Assembly: GCA_932521035.1 (NCBI GenBank)
Contig: OW051492.1
Location: forward strand, 7,874,001-7,938,000
DNA length: 64,000 bases
Reading direction: 5' to 3'
From: Oscheius dolichura
Taxonomy: Eukaryota > Nematoda > Chromadorea > Rhabditida > Rhabditidae
Numbering within the stretch: position 1 is the first letter of the stretch; every line of letters starts with the position of its first letter. Shown here in pieces: positions 13,101-24,262 of the stretch. The notes beneath the pieces are model-generated. The model saw only the letters and a program-made list of their open reading frames with translations, did no database searches and was not told the origin of the DNA. Both the position numbers and the translations under genes were made by a program.

Positions 13101-13652
13101 AGAAGAAGTCTCAACTAAAAGTAATTGTAAGTCTTACTTTTTGTCTTTTTCATGGTAATTATAATTTCAGGATCCTAAATCGCATGTAGCGTCGATAAGT
13201 AATGCTGATATTGATTGGAATAAAACTTCTTCACACGGTGGAAGCGTACCGAAAAGCAATTTAACCAAACGTTTTCTGAAATACATCTCCGAAGAGCCAA
13301 GTAGCAACGAAGTCGTAGAAGTTAATCCTATCCAACGCTCAGATACTCTTCCTCTAGCAAGAAATATCAAGAAACCGCAACCAAAACTGATTGTAAATCG
13401 TTTATTTTTTTCCTTTATTTTCTGTTTATTTTGTAGGAACCCATAACAATTAGTGACGATGATATTGATTGGAATAAAACAGCCTCACCTGTTGGAAACG
13501 TTCCCAGAAGCAATTTAACCAAGCGTTTTCTAAATTACATTTCTGATGGGCCAAGTGAAGTTTCAACCAATACAGAGGACTTGGAAGACAACAAAGTGAT
13601 AGCGACCTATAATCGTGTGCTAGGTAAATTAGATAGATTATTAGCCATGTAG
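10162..13652 (+). CDS. FANCM/Mph1-like superfamily 2 helicase homologue, probably catalytically inactive
   Basis: Many-exon gene (about 16 exons, 23-90 bp introns) for roughly 700 residues. By memory of the family it aligns collinearly with FANCM. The N-terminal part has GRYIVYPIGEFIRPYE. The segment LPLGVSPAH aligns with FANCM's LPTGLGKTF and is followed by the shared NFxRWFP. RQQMITSLFISQ aligns with the FANCM ITNLLIS segment. Later come an insert-domain-like part (GFLVTAYRNLL, LFYLF) and helicase domain 2 without its Q-x-x-G-R-x-x-R motif. Walker A Lys and Thr are replaced by Pro and Ala, and the DEAH position reads NLEP, so ATP hydrolysis is not expected. The C-terminus has repeated SVEV motifs and two copies of a DIDWNKT module. 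Start: first ATG after a TATAG acceptor. Junctions near 11.33-11.55 kb are uncertain. Nothing suggests a pseudogene, since frames stay open. Confidence 0.62.
10604..10628 (+). other. Ultrashort 25-bp intron in the FANCM-like gene
   Basis: It starts GTATTACC and ends TTTTACAG. Removing it is required: reading through gives a frame that hits a stop after the next splice junction, whereas splicing joins IRPYE to FIQQIL and restores the FANCM-like alignment. Confidence 0.6.
12990..13085 (+). repeat. Three short SVEV-type peptide repeats in the FANCM-like protein
   Basis: The encoded protein contains SVEVTESR, SVEVIDST and SVEILDVL in a row. The hydrophobic core next to acidic/Ser residues (VEVID, VEILD) resembles SUMO-interacting motifs. 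That reading is inference. Confidence 0.45.
13190..13570 (+). repeat. Duplicated DIDWNKT...SNLTKRFL module
   Basis: Two successive exons each encode DIDWNKT, then about 8 residues, then SNLTKRFL, then YIS and an acidic PS end. The two copies differ at several positions and are separated by one intron, indicating an internal exon duplication at the C-terminus of the FANCM-like protein. Confidence 0.7.
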
Positions 13653-14014
13653 TTTGTTAATCGGGTTTTGTGATAGTCCCTCCGGTTATGTACATATTGC
13701 GTTTTCTTGTTATCAGATAGCCACTTGTTGACAATTTACCAAGTGTATAGTAAATGTTTTGTAGTATATCTGGTGTCTTTTACATGATATATCCTTCCTC
13801 TTCGCACTTGTTATTGTTGTGAGTTCATATAATAGTTGTAAACAAGCTTTCCTGCTTTTATACCGGTCGCATGTGGGCGGAGAGAAATCAATAACAGGAG
13901 AGGGTGGCACTAGACCCCAAACAAGCAAAATAACTTTTTCTGTTTTTTAAAGCTTCGCTTCCTGATCTTTTTACAGTAGAAAGTGGTACATTTAGATGAT
14001 TAGGAGGACATAAA

Positions 14015-16232
14015 ATGTCACATCGGAGAACACCACCACAAGAAGGATTAACAGATTCGGATATTAGTGATGAGGAAGATTTTGAACAGCCTAGGAGCAC
14101 AATTAGTGAAACAAAATGGAATTTAGCAGCTTTTTGGTATGTTTTTGTCTCTATTTATTATTTTTGTCATTGAGTAATTAGAATATAAGAGGAAATATCA
14201 ACTGCATGAAAAAAATAAGAAGATTTGGATATTTTCTTCACGTTTTCTCATATTTTCTGATGTTACAGAAATTGTAAGGGAGATAACAAATAAAATAAGG
14301 TAAAAATAGACGAGTTGACATCAAAAACCATGAAAAAAGTCTAAAATAACAATTTTCTTATTACTTGCAGGCTTCTCGGACTATGCAACAATTTTGCCTA
14401 TGTGATAATGCTCAGCGCAGCAAAGGATATCCTCGAGACTGGCGATACTCCCAGTCAAAATCACACTATTCCAGCTTGTCGAGTAAGAAATTACCTATAT
14501 TTTATGAGCTTCCTCCTTTAGGAGCATATCTACACCCGTTCTTGTCATCCCCTCTCGACGGGCTCCGTTCTTCTAGCTGATATTATTCCCGCATTGATTG
14601 TCAAGATCACAGCACCGTTTTATATCCATTATTTACCTTTTGGGTGAGTTTTTGGGAATAAAATAAACAAAGAAGTGGGATTTTAGCATGCGGCATCTCT
14701 TTGTAGTCGCTCTACAGGCTTCCAGCTTTATTCTTGTAGCTTTGAGTAGTTCTGTTGCTATGGGATTGAGTGGTAAGTGGAATTCTCTCAATTTTATGCA
14801 ATTTTGATGATTTTAGGAGTTGCCCTTGCTAGTTTTGGCTCCGGCTTAGGTGAGATCACCTATCTCTCGCTTACTCACCATTTCAATGTGTAGGTCTCCC
14901 ATATTTTATTATTTTATTCCTTATTTAGGAAAACAATTTCATTTTGGTCATCAGGAACAGGAGGGGCTGGTATTTTCGGAGCGCTAACTTATGCCCTCTT
15001 CACGGATAAGAAACTGCTAGCCATTACACCTAGGAATACACTGGCATCGATGCTAATTGTCCCGATTATTTTTACTATCACGTGGGTTAAAATTTTTGAA
15101 AGGAATTATCCGTAAAAATTAAGATATTTCGGAATACTACAGTTGCCCCACACGGTCTATCGGATAAGGATGTGGCATCCAAGAAGTTATATCGTGCCGC
15201 CGGGTCATTCAGGTCTGTTCATGGAGATTTTTGCTGAAAAACTGAAGAGACTGGACCTGAGATTGATTTCCAGTCAATCTGTCTTTAAAAAAATCAAAAC
15301 GATACTCCGTAAGGGTCGCGGGAATTTGGTATCTTTCCTGACTCTCGAGGTATCCGGGAAACTTCTGGAAATCTCGAAAACTTCCCAGAAGACATGGGAA
15401 AAAGATCTACTTGATAAGAACATAGATCGGATCCCGATTTGGTTAGGACTGTATTATGCCATAGTTTCAGCTTCTTCCCGTGAACTTCGACGTTCCAGCA
15501 GCGATGAGGCCGACACGCCGCTTCTTTCCCCACGTCGGTTCTTTCCCTTTTCCTCTTTAAAGTCACCCGTTTAGCCGGTTCAAATGACCCCAGCCGGCTG
15601 AAACACGCCACCGGCTTGATAAAATTCATCGTTCCCCTGGTTCTCGTCTACTTTGGAGAGTATTTCATCAATCAGGGACTGGTAGGAATCTCTTCTACTC
15701 AAATTAAGCGGTTTACAGACAGAGTTCTTGGAATTTGACTGTTCCCACGGGTTGGACCTCGATCCCAGTAGTCAATATCGCTGGTACCAGGTGCTCTACC
15801 AGCTGGGCGTCTTCATCTCTCGCTCCTCCTCAGATTTCTATGCCATCAAGTCCAGTCTCCTTCCCCTGGTCGCTATCCTCCAGGTAATGTTTATCTCAAA
15901 GTCATAGAAATCTAAAATTCTAGCTCTTCAACGCCGGGATGTTCCTGATCGACGCCATCGAGTATTTCGTTCCCCACATTACCATGGTCTTCCTCCTCAT
16001 CCTCTACGAGGGGCTCCTCGGAGGCGCGGCCTATGTCAACACCTTCAGAGCCATCCACACCGAGGTAGGTCTTCATTCCTCCTCCAAAATTTTAACAATA
16101 ATTCCCCAGGTGACCCCGGACATGAGGGAATTCTCCATGGGAGTCGTCTCCATCTCCGATACCCTCGGCATCGTCCTCTCCGGTATCGTCGCCATCCCCG
16201 TACACAATTGGATCTGCTCAAAACCCCTGTGA
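14015..16232 (+). CDS. cln-3: Battenin / CLN3 lysosomal membrane protein
   Basis: Homologue of CLN3, the multi-pass lysosomal/endosomal membrane protein mutated in human juvenile neuronal ceroid lipofuscinosis. Recognisable blocks in order are LLGLCNNFAYVIMLSAAKDI, SVLLADIIPALIVK, ALASFGSGLGEITYLSL, FWSSGTGGAGIFGALTY, FIVPLVLVYFGEYFINQG, QYRWYQVLYQLGVFISRSS, LILYEGLLGGAAYVNTF and MGVVSISDTLGIVLSGI. These match the family end to end with hydrophobic transmembrane segments. It starts MSHRRTPP with an acidic, Ser-rich N-terminus carrying DSDISDEED. It ends WICSKPL. One larger intron covers about 15.2-15.47 kb; the junctions around it, including a possible 29-bp intron near 15.53 kb, are the least certain. 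The first half is AT-rich and the second half GC-rich. Confidence 0.93.
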
Positions 16233-17757
16233 TTTCAAATTGTAACGAGATTTTTTGCTGTCTTTCAGGTACCGGTATACTATCATATTTCGGGATATTT
16301 CTGTGATAATAAAGAGATTTTATTGAAATGGGACTATTGTTTTAGTTGCAGCTCTCTGAGAACTGTTCCTTTTTGACTCAACTCGGCTTGATTCTGTCTC
16401 TATGGATCCTTATTCATAACTTTCTAACTTCCTCTAGGAGCGATCTCTTCCAACACATCTGTGAAGGGTCAACGAGTATGGGCCCGAACCCCGGTACTAG
16501 ACTTCTAGTCCTCTTTTTGAAGGCTATCTCTCTCTCTCCTTTCCCTCTGTCCACATCTAATGGATCCCTCTGATGAGATCTCTCACAGGAGCGTGAACTC
16601 CCAGCAACTACTCTTTCAAGTTGAAATACCTCCCAAATGATTCCCTGGAAACCCGTTAGATCCGGTCCCCCAGAGCGGACACCCTTCTAAATTTGTCCTT
16701 CTGAACCTTCTCACTGCCGTTATATCTAGCCTGTTAACTCCCTCTACTTTACTACGGATCTTATGAATGGCTTCTTCTTGAGGATGGAGTAAACCGACAC
16801 GATGGGCACTTTACTACGAGCTGGAGGTGCAAGTACCGGGTGCTATTCACGATGAAACAAGGGCACCAAGGTACTGCGGGATCACGGACGTTTCGGGTTT
16901 CTCGATGGAAACGCGAAGACTGTCTACGAGGAGAATTGCGAGACAACTGGCGTTGAGTTGCCAGGGAGATCGCTAATAAAAAGAAACACCAAATTAAGAA
17001 CACCGTGAATTAAGTTATCAAATTTATCAAAACAATTAGAACTTTTTGACAACTTAAAAAGCAAGGATAAAATTCTTTACTGCAAATAGCCGAGGCTAGA
17101 AATCTACGATACCCTAAGGTGTAGTAGATGCAGACCAAAGACAGCTGTCCTATAATTAGGAACAGCTAATGTAACTCACAACTGTTACTAAGAGCCGAAC
17201 TCTTACACAAAAACCAAATCTGTCGACAACGACATGAAAAAGGACAAGCGACCGAGGCCGTCTTGTGGACAAAGATACAACACGAATAACGACACAAAAA
17301 TCGGCTACACAGTCAAGGGGAAGAGCGACGCGGCTCCGACGAGTCGATATCAACTCTCTAACACGACTACTCACAACTCTACTAAAAATGGGGAAACAAA
17401 ATTGGTGCGCTAAATTTAGCGTGGGAAAGAAAATAGTACACTGGGGCGCGCTAACCGCGGGACATCTTGGGCTGTCTTGGTTTACTGTCTTCTTTGGCTC
17501 CGGTACACTTTTCTGTTCGTATAATCGACTTTCGCTTGTTCTAATTGAGCACTCGCCCCCTTTTTCTCGTTGCCGGGTGACGAGTCTCTCGCCCTCTCTT
17601 TGGTTTGTGTTGGCTGCCGATCATAGGGGGAACACCTGCACTCTCTCTCGCTCTCTGTTTGCGAAACTTGTCACCACCACTTCCCATGTTCTTCTTATGT
17701 TTTGATATCCTTTTTCTCTCATTTCTCCTAAAAACTCTGGCATATTTGTAGAGATTA
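16233..17757. other. Intergenic region, CLN3 to F-box gene E
   Basis: About 1.5 kb. AATAAA at about 16309 is a candidate polyadenylation signal for CLN3. The open frames lack homology I recognise and lack consistent splice partners. A TTTGTAG acceptor-like site lies just before the start of the next gene. Confidence 0.5.
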
Positions 17758-19665
17758 ATGGGAAATTTCATCGCCTACCCTGAGGATGAAGAAAATGAAG
17801 AAGAGCAGCAGCAAGAAGAGGTCAGTTCGCTCCAGTCGGCCCTGCCGTTGTTATCCCGGCTGATGCACCCCTTCCCGCCAAAATTCACCCCTTTTCAGAA
17901 GGAAATAGACCCCCTCGACATTACAGTACTCCCTCCCGAGCTGATCCATAACATTGTGACAAATCTCAGCTACCAGGATTATGTGAACTTCGAGGAGTGC
18001 AGCAAGTTCACCGAGAGGGTCTTGAATTCCGCGAAGTTTTCACTATCCCATCGATTATATTGTGTTTACATTAATAAGGTTGGCTACCTTTTGGAGTAAA
18101 AGGGATAAATTTAGAGGACAATAAAGTTCGACAGGGGGTTTCAATATACAGATCATTGGAGAAGGATACGATGGCATGTGGCGGCAGCCACACCGCTGCA
18201 ACCAATCGTGGATCATCTTTCCATAGATGTGAGTCCACTCTTTATAGGGAAGCAGGTGGAAATTTTAAAAAAGGGGGTAAAGTTGATAATGAACAGCCAT
18301 CGCGTGAAGTCCAATAGAACCTCTCGTGTACCCCAAAAGGCATGCCCCAGTATTTGGAATAAGGGACGGCCCAGCCTCCCACTCCCTTGCAATAACCTAT
18401 GCTGATTTCAGTGTTCAGCAACCAGCGGTCGGATCCGATCAGCAGCGAAACTATTCAAAAAGAGCAAGATCCAGGCTAGTTACCTCCGAATAATGGAACA
18501 GATCCGCTTCACCCCCGACGATCTGGATCAGTTGGTTACGGTAAGATAGGCTGTAAAAACGACTTGATGATTTTAGGTGATAAAGCCTCAACACATGTAC
18601 TCTGCGGTCTTTATTCCCCGCGACTTCTTCACCAACAATATAGGACTGAATAAAGTTCGTTCTTTTTTTCTCTACAATATCCTCTCAAACAGTCCTTTAA
18701 GACCAAAAAGAAGGTTTCAGCTCCAAGCCATAACATTAGATACCTGCGGTTGTACGGATGAGGACCTCCTGAGGCTGAATGTTCGCTGTATTAGTATGAT
18801 CAATGACTTCATCACAGACAGAGGGCTGAACCGATTTTTAAAGGTCTGTATCTCTTTTTATAGACCTAAAATATTTAGCAATGGAAGCGAAAGACCCGCG
18901 AAATAGCCTGGTTTCAACTGGAATTTGGTAGTACGCAGGGAGCTAGAAATTACGACCTCATCCTGGAGGAGCTCCAAGCCAATCCCGTTTGGACTCCGGC
19001 TCTGCATGACGATAGTATTGTGCGTCTTTCTCCGGCTTATATAAGGAAACACCTTCAGATAGCCGCGATGAATATAGAGGAATTCCCCCTGGCTGCCGAC
19101 CCAACCCATCTCTACTCGTTGTGGCGGTGTGACGACCTGGAGACGATTCTAATAATTACACTGACGATGGAAAAGATGGAAATATCGACAACGTATTGTG
19201 AGAGAGGGGTCCTGTTGAATAATTTGACGGAAGACCAATACTACGAGACGTTTAGAAGGTACCGTTTCTACTGTTTATAGAGGACTCAAATTGAGCAAGA
19301 TTCCGACCTTTAGAAATCCCAAATTACACTTTTTTACCTTCTCCACACGCCCTGAACCTTAGTTTATGGAAAATTTCAGTTGCAAGTGGTGTGAAGAGGA
19401 ATTTTGCCGTCATAGAGGATGGTACTCCACCCAGCATTTCAAACGACGATTTCCAAGATGTTATGGCGTCGTCATGAAGACGGTGGAAGTCTCCGCTACC
19501 GTCTATACCTTGGCCCGGTACAGCCAAGTCCTTTTGGGGGCACCTCTCCTCCATCGACTGATTACAGAAGAAGAAATCAAGAGGATACGACACGAACAAC
19601 AAGTTGACCAGTCCTATTGGAAAAGCTTCTTGTTTGGTCTTTGGCTTTATGTTTTTAATAATTGA
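17758..19665 (+). CDS. F-box family protein, array member E
   Basis: Plus-strand paralog of the minus-strand array. Exon 1 encodes MGNFIAYPEDEENEEE and further acidic/Gln residues. A GT-AG intron (17821-17898, a multiple of three) precedes the F-box exon, which contains LDITVLPPELIHNIVTNLSY and ERVLNSAKFSL. Following exons give RWHVAAATP, a SGRIRSAAKLFKKSK segment, YSAVFIPRDFFTNNIGLNK, NDFITDRGLNRFLK, NPVWTPALHDDSI, then MNIEEFPLAADPTHLYSLW. The final exon holds CKWCEEEFCRH and an LGAPLL...SFLFGLWLYVF tail. All exons connect in frame. A TTTGTAG site lies six bases before the ATG. It is closely related to members F and G, pointing to recent tandem duplication. Predicted SCF adaptor with unknown target. 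Confidence 0.86.
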
Positions 19666-19800
19666 ATCGGGCTTCAGTTGAAATGAATGTTCACAAAATG
19701 TTTTGACATGACTTCTCATTTATTGGTAATAATCTGCTCTCTATTTTCCCTGATTTCTTTGAGATACCCGCATTTTTAGAAGTAAAAGACACTAGAGAAT

Positions 19801-22117
19801 GGGAAACTTTATCGCCTACCCGGAGGAGGAGGAAAACGAAGAAGAGTGCCAGCATCTGCAGCAAGAAGAGGCTAGTTTCCTCTATTCAGCCCAAATCTCA
19901 GACCACTTCAGAAGGAAATAGAGCCTCTTGACATTGCAGCCCTTCCTCCGGAGCTGATCCATAACATTGTGACCAATCTAACCTACGAGGACTATGTGAA
20001 ATTCGAGGAGTGTAACAAATTCACGGACAGGGTCTTGAATTCCGGGAAGTTTTACCTACATCACTGGGTATCCGAGATTTATATCAATAAGGTTAGAGGA
20101 TTGTGGAGACGAAGCTGAATTTATGCTTTTAAGAAAACAACAAAGATTGAAATGTCAATTCATTGCAGTAAGAGTTGGAGGCGGGCGCGATGGCATGTGG
20201 CGGCACGGACGCCGGTAAAATTCTACTCGGAGGCTGTGCTTATTGATGTGAGTATTTAATTTGTGGGGACCACGGTGAGCAGGGCAGCGTGGTGAACGGC
20301 GGTGGTGATGGAAGAAACCAAACTCAAACAGAATTTAGGCGTAGAGGATTAAGGTTGACCGAATTTCGACAAAACTTAGGCTTAGGGGATTAAGGTTGAC
20401 CGAATTTCGACAGAACTTAGGCTTAGGGGATTAAGGTTGACCGAATTTCGACAAAACTTAGGCTTAGGGGATTAAGGTTGACCGAATTTCGACAGAACTT
20501 AGGCTTAGGGGATTAAGGTTGACCGAATTTCGACAAAACTTAGGCTTAGGGGATTAAGGTTGACCGAATTTCGACAGAACTTAGGCTTAGGGGATTAAGG
20601 TTGACCGAATTTCGACAAAACTTAGGCTTAGGGGATTAAGGTTGACCGAATTTCGACAGAACTTAGGCTTAGGGGATTAAGGTTGACCGAATTTCGACAA
20701 AACTTAGGATCTTACTGTAATGGACATCATTCGACGTAGAATCAGATGCTGAACACGATACAAAAAGGAAAAATCAGAAATGTTCGCGCGATAACAGTTT
20801 TAGAAAGAAATCCCGGATAGGAAGAGAAACCTAACCACCGCTGCGCGCGAATACGAACCGATACAAAGTGCACCCTCTCCTTGTTTATTGCAGGGTCCCT
20901 TTTCAGTGTCCAGCAACAAGCGGCCGAATTCGAGGCGCTGCAAAACTCTTCAAAAAGAACAAGACCACCACTACTATGATACGCGTGACTTCCAGAGTGA
21001 CGCAGATCCGTTTCACACCGGAGGATCTAGACCACTTGATTACGGTAGGCAAGAAAGCTACATGGAATGAGGAGAACTTTGCAGGCAGTCAAGGCTCAGC
21101 ACCTCTACTCCATAATATTCATCCCCCGCGAATTCTTCAGTAATCCCATTGGACTGAATAAGGTCTGCTTGTTCTACAGTATCCTCAATTTGAACAAAGA
21201 TTGTCAGCTCTCAGCAGTGGTGATAGATACTTGTGGCTGTACGGATGAGGATCTTCTAAAACTGAAGGTTCCCTCGATCACAATGATTAATGATTTCATC
21301 ACCGATAGAGGGCTCAACCGGTTTTTAAAGGTTCCCTTGTTCCTCTCCCACAACCCTGAAGATTTCTAGCAGTGGAAAAAGAATGAGCGCGAAATAATTT
21401 GGTTTGAGATGGAGTTTGGCAGTACCCATGGAGTTCGAAATTACGACCTCATCTTGGAGGGGCTAGAGGCCAATCCTCTCTGGACACCGGCTCTTCATGG
21501 AGACAGTATTGTGACTTTTTTGTTCTTCTTTTCTGTAACAGGAGAGTTTAGATATCAGCCCTAAACATAGAAGAATTCCCCCTGGCTGCCGACCCAACCC
21601 ATCTCTACTCGTTGTGGCGGTGTGATGATCTGAATGCCATTCGACTGATTACGCTGACGATGGAAAAGATAGAAATATCGACAACGTATTGTGAGAGAGG
21701 GGTCCTGTTGAATAATTTGACGGAAGACCAATACTACGAGACGTTTAGAAGGTACCTTTTGCTAGTTTTATTCGAATGGATAAGAGTAGTCCGCTACAGT
21801 CTCTTCTACATAACCGACCAAGAAATTTCAGTTGTAAATGGTGTGAGCTAGAATTTTGCTACCATAGAGGATGGTACTCCACCCAGCATTTCAAACGACG
21901 GTTTCCAAGATGGCACTCTGCCATTATAAAGGCAGTGAAACTTGTCAAAGGAGTCTACACTCTGGCCCGGTACAGCCAAATCCTTTTGGGGGCACCGCTG
22001 CTCCCTCGACTGATTACAGAAGAAGAAATCAAGAGGATACGACAAGAAGAACAAGTTGACCAGTCCTATTGGAAAAGCTTTTTGTTTGGACTGTGGCTCT
22101 ATGTTTTTAACCAGTGA
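19801..22117 (+). CDS. F-box family protein, array member F (satellite-bearing intron)
   Basis: Close paralog of E and G. It starts MGNFIAYPEEEENEEE. Intron 1 appears to use a GC donor (19871-19872): without splicing there is an in-frame stop just after the acceptor, while splicing gives KEIEPLDIAALPPELIHNIV. The F-box, a RWHVAARTP segment, a SGRIRGAAKLFKKNKTTT segment, NDFITDRGLNRFLK, NPLWTPALHGDSI and the C-terminal CKWCELEFCYH module follow in frame, ending LWLYVFNQ. The third intron (20248-20906, 659 bp, against under 200 bp at the same place in E and G) contains the 41-bp satellite. The coding sequence looks intact, so splicing must tolerate the repeat if the gene is expressed. Confidence 0.84.
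20332..20709 (+). repeat. 41-bp satellite containing the TTAGGC telomere hexamer (about 9 copies)
   Basis: Tandem units of 41 bp, each with the core CTTAGGCTTAGGGGATTAAG followed by GTTGACCGAATTTCGAC. Successive units alternate between ACAAA and ACAGA at one site, giving an 82-bp higher-order period. It sits wholly in an intron of F-box gene F. The same satellite recurs at about 37398-37577. Confidence 0.95.
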
Positions 22118-22259
22118 AGTGGGATTGTACTTCATTCGATTCTGGAAATGAATGTTCACAAAATACTGCCATTTACCCAATATTGGTTACGCTCCGGCCT
22201 TTATTTTCTCTATATTCTTTTTAGAAAATTCGTGTTTTAGAGTTAAAATTGGCTGGGGA

Positions 22260-24093
22260 ATGGGAAATCTCATCGCCTACGAGGATGAAGAAGACGAAGA
22301 AGAATACGAAGAGCAGCAAGCGGTTAGTTCTTTTGTGGCTTTGGCATTGCTACCCCAGCTGTTCTCCTTCTTTCCTCCAAAATTGAGCCCATTTCAGGAA
22401 GAAATAGTGCCCTTCGATATAACAGCCCTCCGCGCGGAGCTGATCCATAATATCGTGAGGAATCTCAACTACCAGGATTATGTGAACTTCGAAGAATGCA
22501 GTAAATTCACAGACAGGGTGTTGAATTCTGGAAAGTTTTCACTGTATCACCGAGTGGCGCATATTTATATCAACAAGGTATGTTAAATTTTGAGAAATAG
22601 ACTAGAATAATGTTTCTAGAAAACGATAAAGGTGGACATGCCATTTCATTATCAAAATTACTGGAAACGGGCACGATGGCATCTGGCGGCGGCCACGGCG
22701 GCACAAGTACACTCGGATAATATCCTTATTGAGGTCAGTTTTAGGAAATTGTGAAAATGGGGGCAGAAACGATCGCCCAGGGGAAATGGCCCTGGAAAGT
22801 GAGTAATTGCTTTCAGTATCCAGCAACTAGTGGCCGAATTCGGGCAGCGGTCAAACTTTTCAAAAAGAACAAGACCACCACCGGTGTCATACGAATAGCG
22901 AGACAGATCCTCTTCACTCCAGATGACCTTGCTCTTCTGATTACGGTAAGCATTGCGGTAAAAATTCGAGAAGAGGCCTTTGCAGATAACTAAAGCTCAA
23001 CATCTCTACTCTGCGGTGTTTTTTCCCCGCGATTTCTTCACAAATAATATTGGATTGAATAAGGTTGGGTTTTTTGTACAGTTCCAAATTTGAATTTCAA
23101 TTTTTTTTAGCTGTCTGCTGTAACAATCGACACTTGCGGCTGTACGGATGAGGATCTCCTACGGCTGAATGTTCCCTACATTAACATGATTAATGATTTT
23201 ATCACCGATAGAGGGCTCAACCGATTTTTAAAGGTCTGCCCCTGTTTTTATAACCTTATTCTAATCCCCAGCAATGGAAGAAAAAAGCCCGCGAAATAAA
23301 CTGGTTCCAACTAGAGTTCGGCAGTACACAGGGACCCCGAAATTTTAACCTTATTCTGGAGGAGCTAGAAACCAATCCCGTCTGGACACCGGCACTTCAT
23401 GGCGACAGTATTGTACCTTTTTTGTTTTTCTTTTCTGCGAACAGAGAGTTTTAGGTGGCTGCTATGAATATAGAGGAATTCCCCCTGGCTGTCGACTCGA
23501 CCCATCTCTACTCGTTGTGGCGGTGCGATGACCTGGAGACCATTCGGATGATTACACTGACAATGGAAAAAATAGAAATTAACACTATCTATTGCGAACG
23601 TGGGATCCTGTTAAACAATTTGACCGAAGACCAATATTACGCGACTTTTAGAAGGTACAGTTTTACGATTACGGCCGAGGAAGAACCGCGTTGGTTATAT
23701 TTTGTACTGGGACAAAATCAGACAAATACACAACTCCACAAGGACGCCACCTTTGCCTTTTGATCATCTTTTGACTTGTTTCTACTTCTAATCGTTAGAA
23801 ATTTCAGGTGTAAATGGTGTGCGGACGAATTCTGCCGCCACAGGAGATGGTACTCCAGCCATCACTTCAAACGACGGTTTCCAAAATGTAATGATGTTGT
23901 CATGAAGGCGGTGGCGATCGCCGGCACCGTTTATACTTTAGCACGATACAGCCAAGTCCTTTTGGGGGCACCGCTGCTCCCTCGACTGATTACGGAAGAA
24001 GAACTCAAGAGGATACGACACGAACAACAAGTTGACCAGTCCTATTGGAAAAGCTTCTTGTTTGGGCTCTGGCTTTATGTTTTCAACCATTGA
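22260..24093 (+). CDS. F-box family protein, array member G
   Basis: Close paralog of E and F. It starts MGNLIAYEDEEDEEEYEE, downstream of a GTGTTTTAG acceptor-like site. The F-box exon holds FDITALRAELIHNIVRNLNY and TDRVLNSGKFSL. Later segments are RARWHLAAATA, SGRIRAAVKLFKKNKTTT, NDFITDRGLNRFLK, NPVWTPALHGDSI, MNIEEFPLAVDSTHLYSLW, the module CKWCADEFCRH and the tail SFLFGLWLYVFNH. All exons join in frame by eye. The strong similarity to E and F, including introns at the same places, supports local tandem duplication. Substrate unknown. Confidence 0.86.
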
Positions 24094-24182
24094 AGAGATT
24101 TCTAATAAATGCTCGTGCATAGTTGGCAGATTTAACAGTACCGCTTCACGGGGCAAGGGCACTCTAACAGGGAGGATCAATT

Positions 24183-24262
24183 AAGAACGGGAACTAATCC
24201 GGTGGCTGATAGAAGAGCGCTTCATTTAAGCCACCGGATCGTGGATTTTCCAACCGTTCTTT
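24183..24262. repeat. Short inverted repeat
   Basis: Outer arms AAGAACGG / CCGTTCTT and inner arms ATCCGGTGGCT / AGCCACCGGAT form an interrupted palindrome of about 80 bp just downstream of F-box gene G. It could be a small hairpin element or a terminator-like structure. Confidence 0.5.

Noticed and set aside
15143..15574. Long open frame inside CLN3 (MPHTVYRIRMW...)
   Set aside because: Only its two ends are plausibly coding as CLN3 exons. The middle matches nothing in the family and is better read as an intron.
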